A DNA stretch of 64,000 nt, from positions 1-64,000 of the forward strand of contig NZ_JAEINV010000002.1 in the NCBI RefSeq assembly GCF_016342705.1. Reading direction: 5' to 3'. Below the pieces are notes generated by a model that did not search any database, was not told the DNA's origin, and saw only the letters and a list, made by a program, of their open reading frames with translations. The DNA is from Lutibacter sp. (GTDB lineage Bacteria; Bacteroidota; Bacteroidia; Flavobacteriales; Flavobacteriaceae). Shown piece by piece: positions 29,070 to 38,344 of this stretch; the stretch's first letter is position 1, and each line of letters starts with the position of its first letter. The translations under genes and the position numbers were made by a program.

Positions 29070-30560
29070 TTATTGTTTATCCCACCAAACTCTTGTAGTA
29101 AGAATATCTGGTCCTTGTGCAGCAATTGCAGCATTATAATTTGCAGCATTTACAACTTGTTCACTTGTGGTGTATGTTAATCTTCTAGGAATAGTTCCGT
29201 TAGTTTCATTTCCAGGATAATTTACTGGTACTAAATTTGGGAAACCAGTTCTTCTCCAGTTTGAAAAAGTTTCATATTCATTTAAGAATGTAGCTGCCCA
29301 ATATTGATTACCAATCATTTCTAATGCTTTGGCTGAATTAAATGGATTATTAGTTAAATAAGCCTGAATTTTATCATCAGAAATACTAGCAGCTGAACCG
29401 TATAATTCAAGATATTTCATTGCCGCAGTAACACCTGCATTATAATGAGTTTCTGTGTTTCCACCTGCTAACCCCCATCTTTCTGCACATTCTGCTAACA
29501 TAAACTCCACTTCAGCATACGTTTGAAAAAACATTGGTGCATCTTCTCCAGTTATAATAGCTCTATTTGGCTCTGCATAAGCATTTGTATTTTCTTCACC
29601 AGTTAAAGCTTTTAATAAATCACCATCTAAACCGTTTGGTAATCCTTTTAAATCAGCAGGTAAAGTACTTTTATCACTTCTTCTTGCAGCAAGAATTGGA
29701 AGTCTTGGATCTCCGTTAAGAAAATCCACAAATGTTTTACTTAAACGTGGACTTCCATCTGCAGTAAATGTTTCACCATTACCATTTTTATTGATCCCTT
29801 CAGGTCCTGGAGTGTGCTGAATATAAGCTATATCACTATTTGATGTCATTACACCTCCAGAAATTGCTTTTGTAGCCCAATTTTTTGCAGCCACCGGATC
29901 TACTTTAATTAAACGTAATCCTAAACGCAACATCATTGAGTTAGCGTATCTTTTCCATTTTCCTTGATCTCCTTTAAAAATTAAATCGGCATCCCCCCAT
30001 TTTGAAGTTCCAGAACCTAAATCAGCAGCAGATTCTTCAAGTTCTTTTAACATATCTGCATAAATGTCACTTTGCGCATCATATTTAGGTGTTAAAATTC
30101 CTTCTAAATAACCTTTTCCTGCTTCACTATATGGAACATCACCATATAAATCAGTCAATCTTTGGTAAATTACAACTCTCTGAATTCTTGCTATCGCAAT
30201 CATTTCAGCTGGTTGCTCTTCAACTCTTAATTGAACTAAAATATCTTCAATTCCTTTTACAGGACCAGTATAGTAGCGATCCCATAAAGACGCTGCATAT
30301 CCTTGATTCCAAAAATACTTATCGCCTACCCAATAACCTGTAGTAGTTGCAATATGTTGCATCATAGTAGATTGGTAGATTAAGTTTGCTCTCCAAGCTT
30401 CGTAACGCTCTCCTGAGGTTCTTAATAACGTAGCTGTAAATTTACTTTTTGCATCTATTTGAGAAGATTTTGTTGGATCAATATTTAATTCTTCAAAATC
30501 TTTATCACAAGAAGTAAAAACTAATAATAATAGTAATACTGTATAAATTGTTTTTTTCAT
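29070..30560 (-). CDS. SusD/RagB-family surface glycan-binding lipoprotein
   Basis: 496 aa. The lipoprotein signal ends VFTSC with the acylated Cys followed by DKDFEE. Acidic residues directly after the Cys resemble the export signal of surface-exposed Bacteroidetes lipoproteins. The body resembles the SusD-like_2 group, for example YQSTMMQHIATTTGYWVG and LWDRYYTGPVKGIEDIL. It caps the SusC transporter encoded 11 nt upstream and hands glycans to it. Given the neighbours, N-glycan fragments or mannose oligosaccharides are the likely ligand; the sequence does not prove this. Confidence 0.93.
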   Translation of the reverse strand: MKKTIYTVLLLLLVFTSCDKDFEELNIDPTKSSQIDAKSKFTATLLRTSGERYEAWRANLIYQSTMMQHIATTTGYWVGDKYFWNQGYAASLWDRYYTGPVKGIEDILVQLRVEEQPAEMIAIARIQRVVIYQRLTDLYGDVPYSEAGKGYLEGILTPKYDAQSDIYADMLKELEESAADLGSGTSKWGDADLIFKGDQGKWKRYANSMMLRLGLRLIKVDPVAAKNWATKAISGGVMTSNSDIAYIQHTPGPEGINKNGNGETFTADGSPRLSKTFVDFLNGDPRLPILAARRSDKSTLPADLKGLPNGLDGDLLKALTGEENTNAYAEPNRAIITGEDAPMFFQTYAEVEFMLAECAERWGLAGGNTETHYNAGVTAAMKYLELYGSAASISDDKIQAYLTNNPFNSAKALEMIGNQYWAATFLNEYETFSNWRRTGFPNLVPVNYPGNETNGTIPRRLTYTTSEQVVNAANYNAAIAAQGPDILTTRVWWDKQ

Positions 30561-30571
30561 AATTCTAACTT

Positions 30572-33500
30572 CTAAAATTTAACATTTAAACTTACACCAT
30601 AGCTTCTTGTAGATGGTAATCCGTAATATTCTAAACCTTGAGCGTTTCCATTATTATACGCTGCTTCTGGATCAATATTATCTACACTTCTTTGAATATA
30701 AAATAAATTTTTACCTATAATTGAAACATTAGCACTAGTTAAAAATGTTTTCTCAAGTAATTCACTTGGAATATTGTATCCAACACTAATTTGTCTAAAT
30801 TTAATATAATCTGCATCTTCAACAAAAGCTTCAGCAATTCCTGAAATTCTACCCCAATAGGTAGCTAAATTTTTTGGAGCAACAGTGGTAGTAAAAGGCA
30901 ATCCTGTTGCGCTATCAATTCCACTAACTGAAAGTCCATTTTCACGTCCTTCTAAAGTCATTAAATGTTGACCTCTAGCTACTGCACCTGCATTAGAACC
31001 AGAGAATATTTGTCCACCAAATTTTGCATCAATTAAGAATGAAGCGTTAAAGTTTTTATATGTAAACGCATTGTTTAAACCCATAGAATAAGGAGGAACT
31101 CCTTCTCCAAGTTGTTTATTACCTCCATCTTTAGCTCTTGGAACTCCATCTGCATCAATTTCGTAAATTATAACCCCATTATCATCTCTAGCAAAAGCTT
31201 TACCATAAATAACACCGTATGGTTGCCCAACAATATGACTAATTTGTACGTTTTGGCTACGTGCCTCACCTAAATTAATATCTGAATTTGTATCGTTTGT
31301 AGCAACAACTTTTCCGTTATTGTATGCCACATTGAAACTTGATGTCCAGCTAAAGTTGTCGTTTTTAACAGGAGTACCAGAAATAAGTAATTCAAAACCA
31401 CTATTTGTAATCTCTCCTAAATTTGCAATTGAGCTACCGTATCCTGAAGTTTGAGAAGCACTTACCTCAACAATATCCTTGGTTGTAGTTTTATCATAAT
31501 ACGCTATATCAACAGATAGTTTACCATCAAATAATCTAGTATCCAAACCAATTTCAATTTCATCAACATTATAAGGAACTAAGTTTGCATTCGGAATACT
31601 TCCATTTGAAATTCCACCAAGAGGTTGACCTAAATGACCTTGCCCAAATATTCCATAGGTTAATCCTAAAGAATAAGGATTTGGCGCTCCACCAGCTAAC
31701 TCTGAATAACCAGCTCTAAACTTTGCGAAATTTACCCATTCTGGCATTTTAAATGCTTCACTTAATATAATACTTGTATTTACAGAAGTGTACAAATCAT
31801 TATTTGGACTCTCTTTTCCTGGCGCCGACAACGTTGAAAACCAGTCATTTCTAGCTGTTAATGTTAAGTAAACTACTTTATTATAATCAAACTCAAATGA
31901 ACCATAAACAGAACTCATTTTTTGTTTGCTATAAGCGTATTCAGTACTTTGATCCTTTGTGTTTTTTACAGTCTCTAAATCTGGCACAATAAATTTATCT
32001 CCATTTAATTTTAACTGTTCTCTAATTTGAGCATTGTTTGATGCTCCAATGAAAGAATTTGTTGAGAATTTTTCAGAAATATTTTTATTAACCCCAAGCA
32101 TAATGTCAGAATCGGTTTGGGTATATCTTTTTTCTTCTTCATTCATTCCTCCTTCAGTTTTATATGCAGTTCCCCAAGGTTCTACCGAAGTTGATTTTCT
32201 TGTATAATCATCAATACCTGTTCTAGCAGTCACATATAACCAATCTAAAATATCATATCTTAAAGATGCAGATGCAATAACTCTATTCTTTTGATCTTCA
32301 TTTCTAAAATTATAAGCTGCCCAATATGGATTTGTAGCGTAAACATTTGAGGAAGTTGCTCTTTCTGTACCATCATCATTTGCTCCAGGATCCATAAAAG
32401 TTACATCAACGTTTGCAGGCAATACTGCAACTGAATAGTTAGCGTTCCCCGGTGAATCTGATAATCTTGGTCTGTTATTCGCATTTTCTCTAACATACTT
32501 AACATTCGTATTTAATATTAATTTATTGGCTAATGTAGAACCTAAATTTAAAGAGAATGTTTTTCTGTTAATATCCGAATTTGGAACTATATCTTCATTT
32601 GACAAATCAGACATAGAAAATCTGTAGTTCGTGTTGTCATTTGCATTTGAAAATGCTACAGTGTTAATGTATGTTGCTCCTGTTCTGTAGAATTTATCAA
32701 CGTTATTTCCTGCATAAGAATAAGGTCTTGAAACTCCATCCCAGTTTACTACATTTGAACCATCTAATTTTGCTCCCCATGAAGAGGTTGGATTATCAAA
32801 TGCTAAAAATTCAGTTTGTGGTTTTTCACCATTAATACCTTGTCCATAAACTTTTTGAAAATCTTGAAGATCTGTATTCACAGCATCAATAGTTAATGAA
32901 GAGCTAAATTCAACACCTAAACCTTGTTTATTTTGTTTCCCTGATTTTGTTGTAATAATAATTACTCCATTTGCAGCTCTTGAACCATAAAGTGCAGCAG
33001 CAGCTCCACCTTTTAAAACACTTACTGATGCCACCTCGTCTGGGTTAACACTAGAAATACCGTCACCTCCATCATTTCCTCCCCACATTCCTGCAGATCC
33101 ATTATTATCGTTTCCAATAGGAATACCATCAACAATGTACAATGGCTGATTATCTCCTGTTAAAGAAGTATTACCACGTATAATTACTCTACTTGAACCG
33201 GCAGCACCAGTTGCATTTCCTGTAATATTTACACCCGCAACTTTTCCTTGCAAAGCATTAATGGCATTTGTTTCTTTTACTAAAGACACTTCATCTCCTT
33301 TCAATTCTGTCATAGAATATCCAAGAGATTTTTTTTCTTTTTTAATACCTAAAGCTGTTACTACAACTTCATTAAGTGATTCAGCACTTTGAACTAATGA
33401 AATATTAATTACATTTCTTCCTTTTACTGAAACTTCTTGAGTTGCATAACCCATAAAAGAAAATTGCAATACAGCATTTTCTTTTTTCACATCAATACTA

Positions 33501-33679
33501 AACTTTCCATCAAAATCTGATGAGACACCTATGCCAGTGCCTTTAATTATTACATTTACACCAGGCAGAGGAGTTCCGTCTAATGCATCTGTAATTTTCC
33601 CATTTACTGTTTGGGCTTGAATACTACTAAATCCTAGTACGCAAATTAAAAAAAACAGTTTTAGTGCTTTTTGTATCAT
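30572..33679 (-). CDS. SusC/RagA-family TonB-dependent outer-membrane transporter
   Basis: 1035 aa. The signal peptide ends SSIQAQT. A carboxypeptidase-regulatory-like domain (about residues 24-110, VNGKITDALDGTPLPGVNV) is followed by the TonB-box region NEVVVTALGIKKEKKSLGY. Next come the plug (LQGKVAGVNITG, IRGNTSLTGDNQPLYIVDG) and a long beta-barrel ending YGVSLNVKF with the terminal Phe typical of outer-membrane proteins. It imports oligosaccharides into the periplasm using TonB energy. It starts after a 312-bp intergenic region, so it begins a transcription unit separate from the 15-gene run. Confidence 0.96.
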   Translation of the reverse strand: MIQKALKLFFLICVLGFSSIQAQTVNGKITDALDGTPLPGVNVIIKGTGIGVSSDFDGKFSIDVKKENAVLQFSFMGYATQEVSVKGRNVINISLVQSAESLNEVVVTALGIKKEKKSLGYSMTELKGDEVSLVKETNAINALQGKVAGVNITGNATGAAGSSRVIIRGNTSLTGDNQPLYIVDGIPIGNDNNGSAGMWGGNDGGDGISSVNPDEVASVSVLKGGAAAALYGSRAANGVIIITTKSGKQNKQGLGVEFSSSLTIDAVNTDLQDFQKVYGQGINGEKPQTEFLAFDNPTSSWGAKLDGSNVVNWDGVSRPYSYAGNNVDKFYRTGATYINTVAFSNANDNTNYRFSMSDLSNEDIVPNSDINRKTFSLNLGSTLANKLILNTNVKYVRENANNRPRLSDSPGNANYSVAVLPANVDVTFMDPGANDDGTERATSSNVYATNPYWAAYNFRNEDQKNRVIASASLRYDILDWLYVTARTGIDDYTRKSTSVEPWGTAYKTEGGMNEEEKRYTQTDSDIMLGVNKNISEKFSTNSFIGASNNAQIREQLKLNGDKFIVPDLETVKNTKDQSTEYAYSKQKMSSVYGSFEFDYNKVVYLTLTARNDWFSTLSAPGKESPNNDLYTSVNTSIILSEAFKMPEWVNFAKFRAGYSELAGGAPNPYSLGLTYGIFGQGHLGQPLGGISNGSIPNANLVPYNVDEIEIGLDTRLFDGKLSVDIAYYDKTTTKDIVEVSASQTSGYGSSIANLGEITNSGFELLISGTPVKNDNFSWTSSFNVAYNNGKVVATNDTNSDINLGEARSQNVQISHIVGQPYGVIYGKAFARDDNGVIIYEIDADGVPRAKDGGNKQLGEGVPPYSMGLNNAFTYKNFNASFLIDAKFGGQIFSGSNAGAVARGQHLMTLEGRENGLSVSGIDSATGLPFTTTVAPKNLATYWGRISGIAEAFVEDADYIKFRQISVGYNIPSELLEKTFLTSANVSIIGKNLFYIQRSVDNIDPEAAYNNGNAQGLEYYGLPSTRSYGVSLNVKF

Positions 33680-33991
33680 TCATTATATAGTTTGAGTTAA
33701 TAATGATTAAAAGTAAATTTTAATATTAACAACGGTTAATAATTTCGACCAATAACATTTCTATAACGTTATAGGTTGCGATTTAGAAAATAAAAAAACA
33801 CTAAACAATGCTTATCACTTAAAAATAAACTTAATGAAGAAAAAAGAACAGTTTTACTAACAATATTCTAAATACTAAAACATTCTGTTTCTTGGAAATA
33901 AAAGAAAAAATTGATTTAATAAAGCCTTAATTTTCACAAACTAATACTATTAGATTATTAGTTTTGGAAATATTGCTGAAAAAAAATGTAG
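33680..33991. promoter_or_regulatory. 312-bp intergenic region upstream of susC
   Basis: No gene is seen. The region separates the long glycosidase run (ending at 33992) from susC and should hold the susC promoter on the minus strand. I did not find a clear minus-strand TAnnTTTG box. The only distinct signal is the perfect palindrome at 33761-33774, about 82 bp upstream of the susC ATG. The rest is AT-rich. Confidence 0.5.
33761..33774. promoter_or_regulatory. Perfect 14-bp palindrome upstream of susC
   Basis: CTATAACGTTATAG is a perfect inverted repeat with a central CG, about 82 bp upstream of the susC start codon. This position suits a regulator-binding site. The central CG would suit a LacI-family protein, but its half-site differs from the palindrome at 14933-14950, so the two need not share a regulator. 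Confidence 0.5.
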
Positions 33992-35422
33992 CTAATATTT
34001 TAATAACAATAAATGTCTTTTTTCATTATAAATTTTTAATATAAGCTCACCAAAAAGTGTATTTGCCCAAGCAAACCAATCTCTTGAATAATCTTCAGGA
34101 TTATCTTTATTAAAACTTTCATGCATAAATCCAGTTCCAGCGTGAGTTTCTTTCAACATTTTTATACAATTTAAAATTTCATTTTCATTAGTTGAAGTCA
34201 TTGCTCTCAAAATAATTCCCATTGGCCAAATTTTATTTTTACCTGTATGAGGACTCGCTTGTCCTTCAGCATATTTGCCTTTTAAAAAATAAGGATTATT
34301 ATCACTTAATAAAAAATTTCGAGTGTTTTGGTATAAATCACTTGTAGATTTGTGCGCTCCTAAATAGGCTAATGACATTAATGATGGAACATTTGCATCA
34401 TCCATAAATAGTTTATTTCCAAAACCATCTATTTCATAAGCGTAAATCTCACCAAATTGTAAATGTTCTGAAACTGCATATTTTTTAATAGCTTTATTAA
34501 CTTCTGAAGCCATTTCTTCACAAACAAGTGCAAATTCTTTTTTGTTTAAAACATTGCTATAAATAAATGATAATTGCTGTAAAGATGCTACGGCAAAAAT
34601 ATTTGAAGGAATTAAAAATGGATACATTGTTGAATCATCAGAAGGTCTAAACATAGAGCAAATAAGTCCAATTGGCTTTATTGGTCTTCCTGTACCTTCA
34701 AAAGGAGGCGAATCAATGACCGAAGTAGTTTCTCTACTAAACACATATTCCGATTCATTATTTTTTCGTTGTTCCGTTTTAAAAGTTTTTACAATTAAAC
34801 GCATTGCTGTATCCCAATCTTCATCAAAAATTGAAGCATCATTTGTAATTTGGTAGTATTCATTTGCTAAACGAATAACATAACATAACGAATCTATTTC
34901 CCATTTACGTTCGTGAATTCCTGGCAACATTTGAGTTTTATCGGACTTCCAATGAGATATTTTAGTTTTATCCTTATAAAAAGCATTTGCATATGGATCC
35001 AATAACACACATTTTACCTGTCTATTTATCAGTCCTTTCACTAACAATTTAAGCTTTTCATCTTTTAAAATTAATGGCATGTAAGGCCATACTTGTGCTG
35101 TAGAATCTCTTAACCACATAGCATCAATATCTCCAGTAATTACAAAAGTATCTGGCTTTCCATCAATAATTTCAAAATCTATAGTAGTGTCTAATGTGTT
35201 TGGGAAACAGTTTTCAAACATCCAAGCTAATTCATCATCTTTTATTACCGCCATTACCTTTTTAATAATGTCTTCCACGGCAATACTAGTGAAATTTCGT
35301 TCAGATTTTATTGGTCTTTTACTTATAAACTTCACTTGCTCAAAAGCTAAAATATTTTGGGGAGAAACCAGAGTTCCTGCAGCTACTAAAGAGCTATTTA
35401 CAATAAATTTTCTTCGTTTCAT
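33992..35422 (-). CDS. GH125 exo-alpha-1,6-mannosidase
   Basis: 476 aa. The family signature TGDIDAMWLRDSTAQVWPY begins at residue 96, and IDSLCYVIRLANEYY, SLMSLAYLG and HESFNKDNPEDYSRDWFAWAN match the (alpha/alpha)6 barrel of GH125. Known members are inverting exo-alpha-1,6-mannosidases acting on N-glycans and mannan. The N-terminus MKRRKFIVNSSLVAAGTL is a Tat-like export signal. It is the last gene of the 15-gene run and would remove alpha-1,6-linked mannose after the GH92 enzymes have exposed it. Confidence 0.93.
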   Translation of the reverse strand: MKRRKFIVNSSLVAAGTLVSPQNILAFEQVKFISKRPIKSERNFTSIAVEDIIKKVMAVIKDDELAWMFENCFPNTLDTTIDFEIIDGKPDTFVITGDIDAMWLRDSTAQVWPYMPLILKDEKLKLLVKGLINRQVKCVLLDPYANAFYKDKTKISHWKSDKTQMLPGIHERKWEIDSLCYVIRLANEYYQITNDASIFDEDWDTAMRLIVKTFKTEQRKNNESEYVFSRETTSVIDSPPFEGTGRPIKPIGLICSMFRPSDDSTMYPFLIPSNIFAVASLQQLSFIYSNVLNKKEFALVCEEMASEVNKAIKKYAVSEHLQFGEIYAYEIDGFGNKLFMDDANVPSLMSLAYLGAHKSTSDLYQNTRNFLLSDNNPYFLKGKYAEGQASPHTGKNKIWPMGIILRAMTSTNENEILNCIKMLKETHAGTGFMHESFNKDNPEDYSRDWFAWANTLFGELILKIYNEKRHLLLLKY

Positions 35423-35428
35423 AATATA

Positions 35429-36271
35429 TTATCTTTTTATGGTAATTTCAATAAAAACTGGTAAATGATCTGATGGATATTTACACGCTTTTGAATCGCT
35501 TAGCACTGCATATTTTTCTACAGAAATATTATTTTTACTAGTAAAAATATAATCAATTCTATCATTTACAGGTTCATTAAATTTAAACCCATTAAAAGTT
35601 CCAATTGGTCCAAATGGCGTTAATTGACTTACTTTTTTAGAATCATTTAAAATTTTTGAAATATTATGAATTGGTGCTGTTTCTGGTGTTAAATTAAAAT
35701 CTCCTGTTAATATTACTGGTAATTTTTTTTGATTGAGTTCTTCAATTTTTTTAAGAATCAACTCAGCGCTTTTAAGTCTAGCTTCGGTTCCAATATGGTC
35801 AAAATGTGTATTAAAAACATAAAACTGTTGTGTTGTTTTTATATTTTGAAACAAACCAAACGTGCAAATTCGCTCCATAGAAGCATCCCAACCTACGGAT
35901 ATTTTATTGGGAGTTTCACTTAACCAAAATGTATTATTTTCAATTACTTTAAATTTTTGAGAATTGTAAAAAATAGCACTAAATTCTCCTTTTAATTTTC
36001 CATCATCTCTACCAACTCCAATATATTTATAATCAACAAAAACGCTGTCTAAATAGTTAATCTGATGACTTAACCCTTCTTGAATACCAAAAACATCTGG
36101 TTTAAAAAAACTAATTTGACTACTTAAAAACGCTTTTCTTTTAGACCAATTATTTTCACCATCATTAGGGTTGTCATATCTAATATTATAAGTCATAATA
36201 TTGTAAATTTCTTTTTCAGATTTACAAGAAAAAAAGAGACCTATTAAGATTAAAAAAACTACTTTTTTCAT
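35429..36271 (-). CDS. Endonuclease/exonuclease/phosphatase-fold lipoprotein
   Basis: 280 aa from ATG 36271; a longer frame from 36310 would put 13 residues ahead of the lipoprotein signal and overlap the upstream gene. The lipobox is FFSC followed by KSEKE. The EEP fold is clear from MTYNIRYDN, FGIQEG (metal-binding Glu), NTHFDH, TGDFN and the C-terminal SDHLPVF. Secreted EEP proteins recur in Bacteroidetes glycan loci, where they may remove phosphate groups from sugars, for example mannose-6-phosphate of N-glycans. That function is a guess. Spacing of 4 and 6 nt to its neighbours places it firmly in the operon. Confidence 0.85.
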   Translation of the reverse strand: MKKVVFLILIGLFFSCKSEKEIYNIMTYNIRYDNPNDGENNWSKRKAFLSSQISFFKPDVFGIQEGLSHQINYLDSVFVDYKYIGVGRDDGKLKGEFSAIFYNSQKFKVIENNTFWLSETPNKISVGWDASMERICTFGLFQNIKTTQQFYVFNTHFDHIGTEARLKSAELILKKIEELNQKKLPVILTGDFNLTPETAPIHNISKILNDSKKVSQLTPFGPIGTFNGFKFNEPVNDRIDYIFTSKNNISVEKYAVLSDSKACKYPSDHLPVFIEITIKR

Positions 36272-36275
36272 CTGT

Positions 36276-38297
36276 TTATTTTTTTGGTGAAAATTTAATG
36301 GCTTGTCCACCTCCTGATGCTAATTTAATTGTTAGTGTACTTTTTGAATTTACTTCCTTTTTAAAAATTTCAATTTCTTGTGGATTTGTTTTCCAATTGG
36401 CATCTTTACCGTCAGCAAAAATTTCTGCATTGTACGTTTTATCTTTATCTAAAAATGATAAATTCACAATTAACTCTCGTTCATTTTCATCTGTAATACT
36501 TCCTAAAAACCAATTATCAGAAACTTTATCTTTTCTAACTATTGTTATATAATCTCCAATTTTACCATTCAACACTTTTGAAGTTTCCCAATCTACTCCT
36601 AAATCTTGAATAAATTTAAAAGCCGGTTGATTTTCATAATTCTCAATTAAATCTGAAGCCATCTGCAATGGGCTGTATAAAACAACAAATAAAGCCAATT
36701 GCTTTGCTAAAGTTGTATTTATTCTAGAGGTTCCGTCATCTAAATCATTCCATTTCACTCTATTTTTGGCATTTTTAAACAAAATATCAAAAGTACCAGG
36801 TGTATAATCTAATGGGCCGGCCAATCCTCTGGTAAAAGGTAAAATTGTATAATGTTCAGGCGGATTTCCAGAGCTCCAGGCGTTCCATTCCATTCCTCTT
36901 GCGCCTTCCCGAGTCATCATATTTGGATACGTTCTTCTAATTCCAGTAGGTTTAATAGGTTCATGAGCATTGATCATAATTTGATATTTAGCGGCTTTTT
37001 CCACAACCTTTCTATAATGATTTACCATATATTGCCCATGATGAAACTGCCCTTTAGTTTGAATAGCTCCAGCATAACCTGTTTTTACAGTTTTTACTCC
37101 TAATTTATGATACATAGAAAATACTTTATCTAGATTTTCTTCAAAAAACGCGGCATCACCACCTGTTTCAACATGACCAATTAAAGCTATATTTTTTGAA
37201 GTTGCATAGGCTGCAATTTCATTCAAATTAAAATCTTCATATGGAGTTATAAAATCAAACGCTCCTTTTTTACCCCAATTTTCCCAACCAGTATTCCAAC
37301 CTTCAACCAAAACACCCGTTATATTGTTATTTGCAGCAAAATCAATATATTTTTTAGTTTCAGTGGTTGTTGCCCCATGCCTTTCTCCTAAAGTCCATGT
37401 TTGGGTTCCTAAATGCATTCCCCACCAAATACCAACATACTTCATTGGTTGTATCCACGAAGTATCTTCAATTATATTGGGTTCATTTAAATTCAACATT
37501 AAATTAGATTCAACTAATTTCTCTGCACTATCAGTAATTTGAATTGTTCTCCAAGGTGAAACCATTGGTGTTACTGTTTTAACTTTTACGCCATCTGGCC
37601 AAGGCACTAAATTACTTCTAAATGAAAAGTCTTTATTTTTATTTTTCAATAAAGTCATATCTGCATAATTTGTTAAATTGGCCTCATGAATACTTATAAA
37701 AACATTATTATTACTTTCAAAAGTTATTGGGGTGTTTGCATTTTCAACCTCATTTAAAATTGCGTTTTTAAACAACATTTCATAAGAATCAAAATTTGCA
37801 GGTGTATACCAACTTGTATAATTTTTGGTAAAATTAAATTCGGTTAATTCTTCTGAAATTAGTAAACTATCTATATTCTTTTGCTTAGGAATTTCGTATC
37901 TAAATCCAAGCCCATCATCATAAACTTTAAAAAATACATTCATTTTTCTAAAAGGCTCCACTCTTTCTTGAAGCGTAACCTCTAATTGATTGTAATTATC
38001 AATTACGGTTTTATTTTCTCCCCAAACTTGTGTCCAAGTATTATTAGAACCTGTAATTTTATAAGTATCTATTAAAAAATTTCCACTCATTGGTTTAGAG
38101 TTTTTAAACTCAAAGCCAAGATTTGAAGGTTGGATTAAAACTGAATCTTTAAATTTCACAGAATATAGTGCTGCGCCACTTTTAATTTCAACAAGCACCT
38201 CTATTTTTTTATTAGGAGAGCTTATTTTTAAATTATTTTCAGTTTTACAACTCATTATTACTATAGAAAATAGTAAAACACTAAAAAACTTTTTCAT
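36276..38297 (-). CDS. GH97 inverting alpha-glucosidase-type enzyme
   Basis: 673 aa lipoprotein (lipobox IVIMSC, Cys17). The GH97 core includes VGIWWGMHLGTQTW and VLVEGWNTGWENWG. Three glutamates fit the inverting SusB class: E377 in HVET, E446 in NAHEP and E470 in MEWNA. They match SusB E439, E508 and E532 with one constant offset of 62, and E464 matches SusB E526 with the same offset (SusB positions from memory). The retaining alpha-galactosidase class has an Asp nucleophile instead. In this operon the likely job is removing the terminal alpha-glucose caps of immature high-mannose N-glycans; that target is inference. Confidence 0.92.
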   Translation of the reverse strand: MKKFFSVLLFSIVIMSCKTENNLKISSPNKKIEVLVEIKSGAALYSVKFKDSVLIQPSNLGFEFKNSKPMSGNFLIDTYKITGSNNTWTQVWGENKTVIDNYNQLEVTLQERVEPFRKMNVFFKVYDDGLGFRYEIPKQKNIDSLLISEELTEFNFTKNYTSWYTPANFDSYEMLFKNAILNEVENANTPITFESNNNVFISIHEANLTNYADMTLLKNKNKDFSFRSNLVPWPDGVKVKTVTPMVSPWRTIQITDSAEKLVESNLMLNLNEPNIIEDTSWIQPMKYVGIWWGMHLGTQTWTLGERHGATTTETKKYIDFAANNNITGVLVEGWNTGWENWGKKGAFDFITPYEDFNLNEIAAYATSKNIALIGHVETGGDAAFFEENLDKVFSMYHKLGVKTVKTGYAGAIQTKGQFHHGQYMVNHYRKVVEKAAKYQIMINAHEPIKPTGIRRTYPNMMTREGARGMEWNAWSSGNPPEHYTILPFTRGLAGPLDYTPGTFDILFKNAKNRVKWNDLDDGTSRINTTLAKQLALFVVLYSPLQMASDLIENYENQPAFKFIQDLGVDWETSKVLNGKIGDYITIVRKDKVSDNWFLGSITDENERELIVNLSFLDKDKTYNAEIFADGKDANWKTNPQEIEIFKKEVNSKSTLTIKLASGGGQAIKFSPKK

Positions 38298-38344
38298 TTT
38301 TATAATTTATTTAATGTTATTAAAAAAAACATTTAAAAGTTGAA

